NCBI GenBank assembly: GCA_905182995.1
Contig: CAJJDP010000131.1
Location: 1-64,000, forward strand
Length of the DNA: 64,000 bases
Origin: Paramecium octaurelia
Taxonomy: Eukaryota > Ciliophora > Oligohymenophorea > Peniculida > Parameciidae
Direction of reading: 5' to 3'
Positions 11,166-24,193 of this stretch are shown here, in pieces. Under the pieces are notes generated by a model. The model saw nothing but the letters and a program-made list of their open reading frames with translations, did no database searches and was not told the origin of the DNA. Each line of letters begins with the position of its first letter. The first letter of the stretch is position 1. A program made the translations under genes and the position numbers.

Positions 11166-12502
11166 CCAAAGCTTTTAAGATGATATTTAGTGAAGATTTC
11201 TAATGATCCATAGATTCTTATTCATTAGGTTGAGAGAACCAAACAAACTCAGAAAGTTCAGAAAGTTCAAGTCGGTTGAAAAAGGTCAGCGTTTATAAAG
11301 TATACCAGGTTCAACATGTTTAACAAAACAGACAATTATTATTATTAAGCACTCTGTTTTATTATGTTTTTTCTATATTACCATTATTTCATTTATTTAT
11401 ATATATATTTATCTCTATACTTTGAAAGATTTATCAGCAAACTCAAGCTTTTTACTAGTATTGAATAATCAAAACAATTTAATGATTTAAATAAAAGGTA
11501 ATGAAAAAGAAAATTTCACAGTTTAACAAAGTTCTCACATCACAACATGGTTGGAAGTGCCAATTACTATAATAAAGGCATGATCTACAAAATTAGTTTA
11601 GCAGATGCATTTAAAAAGGAAATACGATATGCATGACACATATACAAGTTGAATTACAATAGGGCATTTAGGATTGATGAACTCTTTTAATGTGTCTATC
11701 TTAAAAATCTCAGCATTTGTCATCATTATCTTAATATGGTTTGAACAATTCTTATTGATATTATATTGCAAGGATTTGATTGCCATGCAGTATATTTAGA
11801 GTCGGTGCAAGAACACTTTTAATAGTTCAACAATTACAAATTAATTTATCGTTATCATAGTCAGATATTGAAGAATCACTATTACATTAATAATAAGAAA
11901 TTTTAGGAGAGGCTTCATAAATACTATCTAAGCAACATTATCTTTGAAAGGACATAGAATTTGGACACTATTAAATAAATAATTGCTTTAAATTTGCCAG
12001 TAAACCCATACTTAACTAAGGAGCAATTGCGAAAACGAAGGCACATACTATAAACAACCATTGGTATACAACATTAACATTCAAGCTCTCACAATATTTT
12101 AGTAATAGTAAACACATTTTTAACTGTATGAAAACAGTTTTCCTGTAGCACACCGCATATCCTTTGACATCTTTTGAATGTACACTTGTATCGTTAAGAA
12201 ACCAGACTTAATCGAGCAGGCATCTATATCAAATATTTTATCTACATACATGGAAAACATTTAGCAATTAATTTTATTCTCATTAAGTAGCCATGTTTTT
12301 GGGACAAAAAATACAAGGATAGATACATTTTTGGCGATCTATTTGACAGGACTATCAAATAATTTTCACATTTAATGATTTAAGATTCACTATAAGTCAA
12401 GCCTATGCGACTGTCAGAATCTAGAGAGGTATGATAAATATCCAGAAATATTGAGAATCGATAACTGATACAGCTACCAAATATTTATTCCTACATAATT
12501 GA
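11166..12502 (+). repeat. 1,337-bp duplicated block, copy 2
   Basis: Second copy of 9828-11164, continuing without a break into unique sequence after 12502. Confidence 0.95.
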
Positions 12503-12983
12503 GACCAATTTGACTATTCCATTTACATGCAATATTTTGAGCTCACCTTTTATGATAAACTTAGGTATTAATAGCAGAGATTACTCTTTTGGAGTGCAAA
12601 ATATAATTGCCATGATTTTATAATGACTAATTAAGTATCTTTTGATCAGGATTGTCTCTTGTTGATAAAACAGAATAACTCTTGTGACAGACTCTTTATT
12701 AACTCCACTCTTTTAAAGCCTGAATCAGTTTATCAACACCTCATTCATTCTACGGTATAAAGTTCTGAATTAAAATTCCTTCAGTCCTTTTGATGGATGA
12801 GAAGACATACAAATCGGGACAGAAGGAGTATTTTCCTCAACACTTTTATAAATATTGGGTTTTATCCTTATTGTTTATTTTAAAGCAAGTTGTTTAAATA
12901 GTAAAGAGATTCATTTAAATAGAAGCTGTAGTATAATTAATATAATCAAATCAATTAGCTTGCATGAATTAAAATTTCCATGA

Positions 12984-13593
12984 ATTAGCACATTGCACAG
13001 AGTAGAAGATGGACAAATTAACTAAATATTTGGACATGTTGTGCATGAAGGTGATTATAAATATGAACTTGGAATACAAGAGATAATAGTGCTGCCATAA
13101 CATGTTTATAGCAGAAGATGGTACATTTAAATCAATTCTAAGAAAAAAGGAAATTTATCTGATCTAACAACACAACATCACTTACAATGTGTCTAATGTT
13201 GATGAAAGGATTCTTTAAGTATTCTCATCGGCATAGAACACAAGAATAATAGCGTTTCAGTACTTATATAAGAAGTAATTCATTGTTGAAACTAGAATTC
13301 ATAAATCCTGTAATTTTTCAGTTCAGCAAAACAATATTCAAGCACTTTATCCATCTGCGCATACAAAAGTGAACATAATATAGCTACTTCTGGATCTAAT
13401 GATGAATTTGGGTCATCAACTTTAAAGAAGTAAACTAAAAAAGTCAACAGAATTAACAAGTCTATCACAGTTTTATCTTCAAATTAGATTCTATATGAAG
13501 GCCAACAATGTCTTGGCCAAAGCATTTTACGATCTAATATAAATCCATGCGTTTTTCTCTAGAAATCTAACCTTTCACAAAGAAGTATTATGA
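12984..13593 (+). pseudogene. Unrecognised coding relic, unit 1 of a diverged pair
   Basis: Two overlapping frames are open. Frame A (12984-13202, 72 codons) reads like a conserved protein, with HVVHEGDYKYELG. Frame B (ATG 13009 to TGA 13593) is open for 194 codons. Frame A has a visibly related partner at 14188-14406 (VMHEADDKNYLEH), so A is the more likely ancestral frame and the length of B may be incidental. The family is unknown to me. It could be host or mobile-element derived. Confidence 0.35.
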
Positions 13594-14187
13594 ATGTTAT
13601 TCAGACCGATAATGGGAATATAGTCTGTTGCTAAAAAAGCATATTATCGGTTTGTATTGAAGATTTGTCGACAATATCAAATAAACCCTTAAATATTGGC
13701 TTATTTGTTCAGACAGAGTCGCTCTTCTACCAAGAGGTTTTATTAATTCCATTCTGTATCGCTTGAAATAGTATATCAAATTCAAGCTTACATTATTCAT
13801 TCTTCAGTATGAATTTCTCAATTCAAAATTCCAGTTCTCCCTTGATGATTGATAAATTTATTCTAATCTTAGCAATGTCATAGAGTATATAATTGTCCTT
13901 AATTATTTTATCCTTTTAAGGAAATAATGTATCGACACCATTAAAATTAACTATGTAGGTAGAATTTATTTTATAGTAAAGATTATTATCATACATTTGA
14001 ATTAAACAGATAAAATCCTAATAGACTTTTATAATGCCATCATTACTTTATCAAGTCTAAAATTGTACAATTTTAATCTTTTAAATAAAGAGCAATATAA
14101 ACCTTAGTTAGAAAAAGTTGTATAAGTAATGCAATATAAATTTGAGTGCAAATTAAATTAACCTGACATTAATTAGTAAGATGAGCA

Positions 14188-14406
14188 GAGAAGACAGATG
14201 CACTTAATTCATAAGCTGGAGAGCATGCACAAATTACCCAACGATGTGTATATGTTATGCATGAAGCAGATGATAAAAATTACTTGGAACATCTAATGTA
14301 ATAAGCTGGCTATTATACTTTATAGTATATCAATACAGGAAAAGAGGAAATCTATATGATATAGTATCACAACACTACTATAGAATTGATTTAATTATTT
14401 TAATGA
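14188..14406 (+). pseudogene. Unrecognised coding relic, unit 2 of a diverged pair
   Basis: A 72-codon open frame aligns by eye with frame A at 12984-13202: CAQITQ/GQINQ, YVMHEADDKNYLEH/HVVHEGDYKYELG and a closing QHN/QHH. Spacing within the two units is similar, which suggests two diverged copies about 1.2 kb apart. No complete gene can be built from either. Confidence 0.35.
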
Positions 14407-17079
14407 AAAGGTTCTTAAAATTACACAAAGAGCATTTAGCCATCCGCTCATCCAAAAAGCTATCATAAGATAGACATTCCTGGATCTAATACCAAATTTG
14501 GGGCTATTTAAGATTATCAAGTTCGAGTTGGAGTCGTGTCTTAAGTAATTGGATGGCCTAAATAAAGGAATATTTGTCAGAAGGACTAGATTGCTGACAG
14601 GATTTTGTTATTATGAGGTTCAGTAAAATAGACATTGGGGGTAGATGGCTAGAAATGACACAAGGTTATTTGCTAATTCAACAAGCCTTTTGATATGACT
14701 ACATTAATTAAAATAGGAAGTTTAATGTGTGTCATGAATTTAAGTTGCTGAGTGAGAATCAAGACACACAAATATAATTAGAAGATAACTTTTGTTAAAT
14801 TGAAAAGCTATCAAGTTTGCACAATTATTTAGTGCATGCATTTAAATTATCTCGAAGTTATTCTGTTAGGACTTATTAGGGAGAACATTTAGGTGTAGTG
14901 CACCAAGAGAAACAAGCATTGATGTCTGTCTGAATTGGTCACTAACACTTAATAGACACTTGTTGAATTATACTAGAAATAAATAAACATTTCAAAAATA
15001 TCTTGAGCATCACCTTGAACATTGACTTCAAGAGGGAAGATGATGCATGATATAAATAATAATCATGAGAAAGGAACAACATTCCTTCTCAAATGAATAA
15101 CTAGCATTACTCTCATGATGCATTTGCAAGTTCGAATTAATATACTAAAATTTTATACGTTGGAAGAGACACTGGCTGTAGGGCTCTCAGAATTTGTTGA
15201 AATAGTTAGTACAAGATAGATATCAAATTTTGAAACTCTGTGTGCTAAGGGATGATGATTAAGTTAAGGTGTTTTCTATCTAATATTCTACTAGTAGCCT
15301 TTTGAACAAGACGAAAAATCTAAAGAAATTGGACAGAAATTTTAAATCCTCAGTAAAGAGTGGTTTGTACTAGATCAAATGAGAAACTTAATAGGTACTT
15401 TTCATTAATATTTGGAAATTTCTCCTAGTATGAGTACAGAATATCATCATTTATTCAAAATATTTTTCTTTGTTCTAAGTAACCAAATGTTCTAAATCTC
15501 TAACCATTGATTTAGCATTTTCAATTAGAGATCCTCATTTTGAGATATACTGTTTCTGCTAGTCATTGTATAAGTCTGCACAGAGTTACTTTCTGTTATT
15601 CTTATGTCCAGTATTCAACAGATACTCATAAGAAAATGATCGAATTTTATTATAAATAATCTATATTCATTTATCATGATGAAATGAAGATGAACACTTT
15701 TATAATAAATTAATCTTGTTTATAGATATATTTCTTATTTCTACAAACTTGCAAACTCCAAAATCATTTTTATTTACCATAAAATACCATTAGGTCATTC
15801 GTAAACAAATAGATAAATTATTGCCTTTTTACTTATTGTCAAGAACAACATAATTTAAACTTCACTGCCACAAAATGTTTGAACTATCTATTCTAATTGA
15901 AATGCAGAGAGATTTAGTTAAACTCAAAACAAATTAATGTGAATTCGTTGAATTAAATAATCTTCTCAAATGATGATCTTGGAAGTTAGAAGTTATGATT
16001 TGCTAAGTTATCCTATTTGCAACAATTGGATACAAGAAACTACTTCCTTACAAAGAGAAATTTCTTTAACTGATCAAAGAATTAACAAATTACTAAAAGA
16101 AGGGCAGCCATTACGCAAATATTAATTGCTGAGTCTCAAAGAATGGCGATCAGTCATAAAAGAGATTGTGATCCTACAAGATTAGAGACTTTGTTCCAAA
16201 TTTCAGGGAACAAATCAGATGGTTTAGGGCTCTGAATATGTACAGTGAATCAAATACTTAATGTGAATTTATCCTAATATGCTTTATTATTATTATAATA
16301 TTTCAAATTAATGTTTTGATGTTAAATAAATTACAAAATGTGCTTAAGGATGAGTGAAATCAACAAAATTTTTCATTATTTTTTGAATCAAATCCCTTGT
16401 TATTTCATTTATCTGCTATTTTTACAACATTAAACAATAAACGTTGACAATTTACTTTAATTATATCAGAAAAGTGTCAAGATAAAATTTGTGCCATCAA
16501 AAATAACCTAAATCCAGTTATTTTTATGCAAATAAGAGTAGAATAGATCACATGGATATATGGAATGACAGGTTCCATTATTTCTTCAAAGTAATTAGTT
16601 AGTTATCTCAAATTTATGACTTTTATCAGCTTAAAATTTTTAGATCATAAAAATATACTTGAAATATTTTTGTCAGAAACAGCCTATACTTCAGCCGAAG
16701 TTGATTCTCATTTATGGAAAAAAATGCGAGTCATTTAGAATACTTAGTAAATTATGCTCATAATAAAAGTTAAATGTTTAAATATCTTTAATTGTTATGA
16801 TTTGTTAGTGTTAATAAGTCTTAATCAGTTTAGTATAGCGTATATATTATTTTGTGTTTTGGTTTTGACAATTTATTTTCAAATTAATTTGCTTCACAGT
16901 AGAGATTTATAATAATGTTAAATTATTGGTTCAATCACTCTTACTCATTTTCAATACAATAATGATTGAGATAAAGTAATGCAATCAAGGCATCCTTATT
17001 TAATCCACATAAAGTAATAATAAGAAGCATTATGATCATAATAAAAGCTAATGACTATAAGAATCTAAGCCAGAAATAA
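14407..17079. other. Gene-poor stretch with a few open fragments
   Basis: The only notable fragment is near 16.07-16.24 kb on the plus strand, where about 55 codons are open with a charged, helical-looking product (KRRAAITQILIAESQRM). No gene model could be supported. Confidence 0.4.
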
Positions 17080-18180
17080 CATCACTGTTAACATGAATTT
17101 TGGGGACTCTAAAGAAGCATCCAAAGTTCATCTGCTCTCCCTTAAATCTGATGGCTTTACAACATTATTCTTATGAAAGAGATCTCAATTCTGTTTAAAA
17201 GAAGACTCTTTCATGAAAATCATTAAAATAAATGATATGCGATAAAATACATATGCCTTTTGCATTGAAGATCGTATCAAAAAAAGCAATTCTAATAAAA
17301 CTATTTACCTAAGAATTTTAACATCAATGAAAACGAAGACTGGTTAAAAAGACTAACAACAATAGTGTGGCATCTGGTTGAAATTAAATATTTAGTCAAT
17401 ATTTGGAATCCAACTTCCAACAACCTGATGATTTAGAAAGTGTTTAAGCATTAAGTATCTTTTTCTTCATAGAGGATAGGAGAATACTTATGTATCTAAG
17501 ACTTGAGCTAAAGAAAAAGAGTAGATTTTCTAAATTTATTTCATTAAGGATCATTACTATTTCCCTTTAATTTTTATATATACTTTGATCAATTAAACTC
17601 TCAGGAACAAGAATTTTTGCTTATTAATAATCTAACCATGCCTCAAAATAAAATAAGTGAAACCCTCTTAAATTATCTCGATTTACAAGGTATGTGACAA
17701 TTAAGAGTCAGTCTTTTCTCTCCTTAGAATAAGTAATGATAAACAGGATTCAAGTATCTGAGGTTGACTTGATTGCTTACCTATGTAAAGAGATATAATT
17801 TTAGCTATTTAAAAGAGTATCTTATTAATCTCCAATTCCATTATCTGTTCGAATGAGGATACCAAATAACTCAAACGGAATATCTATAAATTCACTATTG
17901 TCTATGTCCTTCTTTTAGTGGGTAATAGACTTTGGCCTTTCGCCATGGCGTTTGCTTGAGAATAGATGATAAATTCTATTATCTCTTATTTGGATCAACT
18001 CAATCCAAAATTGTAACCAAAGAGTGCAACTCTGTCAATTTAGAGTCCTTTAATATTCAGACAATTAAATTATAAGTAAACCCTCAAAATATCAAGTAGT
18101 TGTAATATGAGCAATATGAAACTTCTGCCATTTTCTAAGAATTGGTGCTGGTGTTCGACTTCAAAGTTAAGATTTGATAA
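17080..18180 (+). pseudogene. Run of plus-strand coding fragments (decayed gene)
   Basis: Consecutive plus-strand fragments of 25-75 codons look protein-like, for example IYLRILTSMKTKTGQKDQ near 17.3 kb, IFFFIEDRRILMYLRLELKK near 17.46 kb and FQWVIDFGLSPWRLLENR near 17.9 kb. They lie in different frames and are separated by stops that I could not remove with introns of normal size. I read this as one decayed gene of at least 1 kb, identity unknown. Undetected introns remain possible. Confidence 0.35.
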
Positions 18181-19636
18181 TTGTTCAATAAAATATCTTA
18201 TCTAATATGAAATTGATCTTAGTTTTGATCTCATTGAATCTTTTTAAAGTACAAATAATTGAGCTTATAATATTTTCATAGAGGGATATATGAAGGATTT
18301 TCTTAGTCAATTATTGATTTAACTTTGAGAATATAAAATAAGGATATTTTATGAAGATGATGATAATTTAGTATATTCTTAAGTAGAATAAAGATATTTG
18401 AGTTACTAACCTTTAAATAACTAAGATAATGATTAGTTTTATCTTTGACAAAATTTGAAACTAAAATATTAATGTTTATAATTTGTGAATGCCATCATTT
18501 TCGTGGCAATTCAAAAACTTTTTATGAAATGAATCACGAAATGATAGAGCTATCCATATTTGATCTAATTTTGTTAGTTTGTATGATTTTTTAAAATAAT
18601 TGTTTTCATCCAATGTTTATGTTAACACTTCTCATGGTGTTTACTAGGGATGGAAGAGGAATCAGTGTTAGACTAGTTATCCTCCTTAATCTTAATCTTA
18701 ATTTAAGTAACAATTTTGTTCAATATTTTATAAAAATTCAACAAATACTGCAACTTTTGATTTTTTTGATTTATTTTTGCATATTAACATCTGCTACTGC
18801 TACTTTTAATATATCTTCCATCAATTCCAAGAATAGATTAATGAATAAATTTGATATTAAATTCAATTAAAATTAATGATAACATTTTGTTATTATTCTA
18901 TTCAATAAACAGAAAAGTGGACTAGACATCTTCTGGTTCCACTTAATACCTTTTCTTATTTTGGAAGCAGATCTAAATTGGCGGCTTTTCAGGTTTTTCA
19001 AATTCTTTCATCCAAGAGGTAAGATCTTCATTCTATCTAAGTAATCACATCACGAATGGCGATCTCCATAACCAATACATTGAATCAGGCCGAAAAATTT
19101 GGTTGGAACTTATTTCTCAGATAAACTAGATGCATAAACTAAAGAACTTTAGTAGGGGTTGCTGTTATTATTCATCTGATAATCATTGAGAAAATGGTTC
19201 AACATTAACAGATACTATTAGCTGCTGCAATTCTACTTGATATTTTACTAAGTAGTTTGATCCTAACTGCACTTATTGTAAAACCAAACCAAAAAGTTTA
19301 TTGGCTATTAAATCAATCAGCAATTCAACCAATTTAATAAACTGATTAGTTTAAGAAATTATAGTTGTTATTATTTAAATTTCTAATTAAGTTATATTAT
19401 TAAGCACTTCAAGAAATATAATATCAGGAGTAGAATATAATGAATGACTTGCTTTAAAATCTGGCCACTTAATTATAAAATGCCAGAAAATCTCCATTAT
19501 TTATTGATGAAAAGGAGACCTTACAATAATTTGAATATTAGAATTTCACTCACTAACACAAGTTGTCTTCAAATCCCCATTTTCTATAATAAAATTAACT
19601 TTCAATAAACTTCAATTTTATAAGCTATGTAAGGTA
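18181..19636. other. AT-rich stretch without a supportable gene
   Basis: Only short fragments. The 85-codon plus-strand frame at 18613-18870 is Leu/Ile/Phe/Ser-rich, low-complexity and has no counterpart I recognise. Confidence 0.4.
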
Positions 19637-19994
19637 TCACCATTTTGTTAGTTATCTCTTCATCCACCAATTTAGTTAATTTTCCTTAATATAATATTCT
19701 TTAAATAAACTGAACCTCGTAGTTAACTTCATTGCCTCTACAATATGGCAAGAATTTACTATAAATGATCTGATGAAATTTATTTATTCTTGCAGAAGTT
19801 TTATAATTGATTTAACCTTAAAATTATTGTCTATTTAAATTCTCACTTTAAATTAAAAAGCAATATTATTTGAGATAGCCGCCTCTTTAAGATCGTAATG
19901 ATTCTCGCATTCTTTTTTATAGTAGTTTCAATTAACATCGATAGATATGTGCTGTTCTGCTAAACTTGGAGCTCTGAGATTTTCTATTCGTCAT
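19637..19994 (-). pseudogene. 5' part of an unrecognised gene, probably decayed downstream
   Basis: ATG at 19994 opens a short Ser/Arg-rich N-terminus. A 25-nt GT-AG intron (19912-19936) then restores a good frame with CENHYDLKEAA and a helical region (SIIKLLQEQINFIRSF), stopping at TGA 19637. Protein-like sequence continues beyond in another frame, so either an intron was missed or the gene is broken. The Cys/His start followed by helices is reminiscent of the N-terminal part of the WD40 gene at 598, but I cannot show homology. Confidence 0.35.
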
Positions 19995-21082
19995 TAAGAT
20001 CTGGTTTTGCATTTCCTTTTATCTCAAATATATCCTGGCATACAACCCTAATTAGCCTCATCCTCTTTATTTGATTAATTTATTAAAGCTCTCAAATGCA
20101 TAAAAATAACATTAATCTCAAATTAAAAATCTAAGAAATTCTTCACACACTCATCTAATCTTATTATCAATTATAATTCAGGCATATAAGTTGATGTTGA
20201 TTCGCATTCAAATTAATTGCATACTCAGAAATAGTAGGCCATGTATGTGTTCATTTAAATGAAATTGTTATATAACTTTAATGCAATTTGAAAGAGTTTA
20301 AATGATTCAATACAATCATATTTTGAAAATAAATAATTTTTTATTTATAGTTATTCTATGTGTAGTTAAGAAGTTCTTTAAATGAAAAGTTTTGCATTGT
20401 TAATTCCAAAACCTATTACCCTTATTTAATTAAAGTAAGATTGAAATTGCTTTTGGGCCTATTGAACTGCCTCAGCCTAACTATCAGATTTTATATTACA
20501 ACATTGAAATAAATTACAAAATTTAGTTGTCCATTATTATAAATAATCTTGCTTCATCTAATCATATTCATTAATCAATTATTCAATTTTTTATTTTACT
20601 CCATTCAACAATCTTTTAAATTTCAAAAAATTAATTATCTAAGCTTCTTCTATTATTATTAGAAACTGGTTGTTCTTCTTTTCATGAGAAAATTTAAGCG
20701 ATTAAATAGAGTTATTAAGTCATTTAATTATGGTTCCAATAAGCTAATCTAAACTATTTATTAATTAATCTCTGTATATATTAAGTTAAGTAAATTCTTA
20801 CTTAAAATAAAATCACATTTTACACCTTTAATTAATAATATCGACTTCTTTTATTTTTTAAATTTTCGAAAACGATACTGATCATTCGCTTAAAATAATT
20901 CTTAAATACAATAATTTACATAAAATAAATCTATTATTAAAAATCTCATCCCTTATTCAAAAGTGCAAGCATATAAGAGTTAAAATTAATAGTTATAATC
21001 AAAATTAATTTTATTAGATAAATCTAAATCAAATAATGTATTCAACAAACTTAAGAAAACAATATTTAAGCCCTTTATATTA
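19995..21082. other. Very AT-rich spacer
   Basis: No supportable gene. Minus-strand fragments upstream of 19994 (for example KGNAKPDLNDEQKISELQ near 20.0 kb) are open but overlap the frame chosen above. Confidence 0.4.
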
Positions 21083-21529
21083 ATGAATTATTTTTAAAAT
21101 TATATCAGATATATATTTGTTGCTTTGTAAAAATAAAATTTTCATTCATTTTTGTATTTTAACATTGAGCGATTAAAAATATACAGAAGGTTAATTAAAT
21201 TTTAATAGGATTATTCATATTTCTAAATATTAGTAAAATAGACCTAAACCAACTAAGTTTATTAAAATGGGTTTATAATTAGAAATCTAAAATCAGAGGC
21301 CATATATGTAGTTAATGGAACAGAATCTTAGATTAATCGAAACCATTTCTTCCTTATTCTTCAAGTTAAGTAGGAATGCGAGAAAGACTATAATAGAAAA
21401 AAATTGATAATATATGCTTAAGGTATTTCTTTTGAGCTAATTATAGGATATATTCAGCTAGATTCCAACATAAAAAATGTTCCGATTTACACTTATTATG
21501 GAATAACAAAACCAATTAGTATATTTTGA
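21083..21529 (+). CDS. Unrecognised small protein (148 aa)
   Basis: ATG 21083 to TGA 21527-21529, no intron. The product has a good amino-acid mix (NGFIIRNLKSEAIYVVNG, NRNHFFLILQVKQECEKD), no signal peptide, no membrane segment and no recognised domain. A minus-strand frame from the gene at about 22.1 kb overlaps its last 237 bp; only one of the two tails is likely to be real, and this one reads better. It might lack further 5' exons. Confidence 0.5.
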
Positions 21530-22106
21530 TTAAGTTAAGTTGAATTAGATATTACATTGAATATTCTATTTGAATATTTGTTAATCCTCATAAATTAAAT
21601 CATCATTATAATCTAATGTATATATAATTCTAAGTCCTAATTATCCATTTGATGGTCTAATATAATATACTTTCATTTATTCATATTCATCATTTTATTT
21701 ATCTTTACTTATATCAATATTATGATCTATTTCAAATCTATAACCATCTGAAAATTCAACATCATAATAATAATTTACAAATAAATTTTATGAAATTCAA
21801 CTTTTATGAATTTTAAGTTCCTATTAAAATTATTGTTTTATATTCCTCAATACATCCAATTTGTTATTTGTAAATCAAAGGAAATTAATAAATATCAAAA
21901 CCATTCTCCTTCCTTATTAAATCTAAATTCCTTAAGGTTTTCAATTATTTTTATTGCTTAAGGCCTTAAATTCCAAAATCAATTTGATATTCCTTTTGTA
22001 TTTGTTATTCCTAGCCAAAAGTTTATTATTTATTATTAGTGATATGCAGAGATGGCTATGCCTTAACTCGTTTGTCTTTTGAAGATGCTTCAACTATAGA
22101 AAACAT
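21293..22106 (-). CDS. Unrecognised protein gene, 3' end uncertain
   Basis: ATG at 22106, a 31-nt intron (21748-21778) and then an open frame to TGA at 21293. The section 22106 to about 21.56 kb is clearly coding in character: charged, with KEYQIDFGIQGLKQQKQ, EFDIYQFP-like and VYYIRPSNGQLGLRIIYTLD segments. Below about 21.53 kb it overlaps the plus-strand gene 21083-21529 and the product becomes hydrophobic, so the true stop may lie earlier through an unseen intron. Coding sequence on the same strand just upstream (22110-22430) may be its first exon(s). Confidence 0.4.
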
Positions 22107-22109
22107 CTA

Positions 22110-22430
22110 AAATAGGTTCCATCAAGGTCTCTAGGTTGGATGTTAAAAAATTAAAAGATGATGATAATTGCTGGATTTTTAATAAATTGCAAACTTACTT
22201 TTCAAACTCATCATTCACGATTTCATCAAATGATTTTTCTAAATCTTCACCCAAATTTGATAAATATTTTTGAACTTAACTAATTATTTCAAAAATCTAA
22301 TTAATCTTTTATTAATAAATTTCATAGCTTTAGGCTGTACTTTTTTTCCATTTTGTAATTTAAAGAATTGATTTCAAATCTTTTTTATGTAATTTTTTAG
22401 AGTAAAAAATGTATTCAAAAATTATTAATA
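22110..22430 (-). CDS. Coding fragment, probable upstream exon(s) of the 22.1-kb minus-strand gene
   Basis: About 100 open codons of highly charged, helical, probably coiled-coil character (KKLHKKDLKSILQITKWKK, NLGEDLEKSFDEIVNDEFEK). It has no ATG of its own that I can defend, and I could not join it cleanly to the frame starting at 22106: a 28-nt intron candidate gives the right frame but leaves one in-frame TGA. Either the gene model or the gene is imperfect. Confidence 0.4.
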
Positions 22431-23182
22431 TAACTCATAATTGTTAGATTAAAAAATATAAATTTTTATAATGATGATTTCAATGCCATTTTTAAAGGTA
22501 AAACAAAATGTTATAATACAACTATAAATTTAATTATGCGCTTTAATAGTCCAAAGACAATAATATGAATTGTAAATTCATTTAAATAACTCCATTATTG
22601 TAATATGAAAATGGGTATTATTATAAAGGCGTAGATTTTAAATTTTACTTTAGCTAATAAAGATGTTGCATAATTTAAAAAAAATTTCACTTTCATTATC
22701 AATAAATAAAAACAGATTACAATTTTAACAGATGAATTTGAGACTCCTGTATAAAGCTTGAATTGCTTTTCCAAAATAATATTCTAGAATAGTACAATTA
22801 ATTTGGACAAGCTATTATGTGGTGTGCTTAATATCAATAAAAATTAAGTTTATTATATCAAATAAGACTAAAATGTATAGAAATACAATTGAATTGTATA
22901 ACAAGCATTACTTGTATGGTTAGTGTGAAAGATAGAGAATTTTAGAATTAAATTAGAAAAATATTTAAGGACTTGAAAATGTTTATATATATTAATTATA
23001 TTAATAATCCACAAATAAAATATATTCAATATACATTCTATTATATAGTACAATCAAAACTATCTAATCATTCTGAATATTAATTTTTATAATATAAATC
23101 CAGGAATTATTACAACTTTCAATAAATGTTTGCAATAGTAAGATATTATGATTCAGATCTTAGGATGATCGTAATAACCTTT

Positions 23183-24193
23183 TCAATTGGCTAATTACTA
23201 CAGATTTATGAATAATCGCACTCCTTTTATAAGTACATTGTAAACTAACATGAAAGGTAATAATTTGATCAAAAGGAAAATTTTCTGTTTGAGTTTACTT
23301 TTGGTTCCTTTAGATGCTAGAATAGCTTTTTAGTGTTTGAATAAGATTTCATTAAAGTTTTATTCTGAAATAAGAAAGTAAATATTGGGAATCTCTCTTT
23401 CAACCTGTGGCTTCCTAAAAAATAATCAGCTACACATAAATAGAGATACTATCTAAACTCTTAAAGAGAGTTGCACCCAAGAAAGTTGATTATTGTTGAG
23501 AATCCTTTGATCTTTCAGAGTAAAAAACGAAGAAGACCTTAAGAATGATTTATTTATCTGTTTGATTTTACCTAAAGAGAACTCATCTGCTAACCGGGAG
23601 ATAGGAGGCTATGCAATAACTTAATTTTAACTCTAGGTCATAAATTAGGGTGTGTTAAACTGGGAATGAGTTAAGAAAAAAAGAATTCTGTCATCAGAAG
23701 AGTAATAAGGAACTGATACAGAGAAGTTCACTTAAAAAATGTTTGCTTTAAAAGTTGATGCATCAGCTCCCACATTATGCTTTCTTCCTTAGAACTACAA
23801 TCCGAAGAGTGAAATTTAAAAGTGTGCTTCTAAGTCTTCACAAACACTAAAGCATTTGGTGTTATACTTCTACAAGCAAAAATTAATTTCCAATTTTTGA
23901 GAAGAAATCATAGATATTTGAATAAAACCTAGTTACTTTACACATTTACTATTGTCAGCTTATATCTTGAGATAAATTATTGCCCTTTGAACATGCTTTT
24001 TGTGCTAAGAACTATAAGTGATTATAGCAGATTTAAAAATATCTGAAAACTTGTAAATAAAGTCGTTGAATGAATTTATTGATTCATACAATGAGTTTAT
24101 GCCAATTTTATATTAATTCTTATTTGCTAGATCTAGTTTATTAATCAAATTTAAAAAATTCATAGAAACAATTATTTTACTATCTGGATCCAT
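23183..24193 (-). CDS. Unrecognised protein gene (about 329 aa), low certainty
   Basis: ATG at 24193, frame open to TGA at 23183 after removal of a 21-nt intron (23415-23435). The first 100 residues look like a helical soluble protein (INSLYESINSFNDFIYKFSD). G is enriched at first codon positions in the part I counted (18 versus 9 and 8), which supports this strand. The same frame extends further upstream without a stop for about 50 codons, so a 5' exon may be missing. An antiparallel frame (23126-23900) can be built with three introns of 18, 34 and 24 nt; see rejected items. Confidence 0.4.

Noticed and set aside
23126-23900. Alternative plus-strand gene antiparallel to the 23183-24193 minus-strand frame
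   Set aside because: A fairly protein-like 232-residue product can be built, but only with three introns of 18, 34 and 24 nt, outside or at the edge of the 22-31-nt range in the certain genes. The minus strand needs one intron and has better G enrichment at first codon positions. Not fully excluded.
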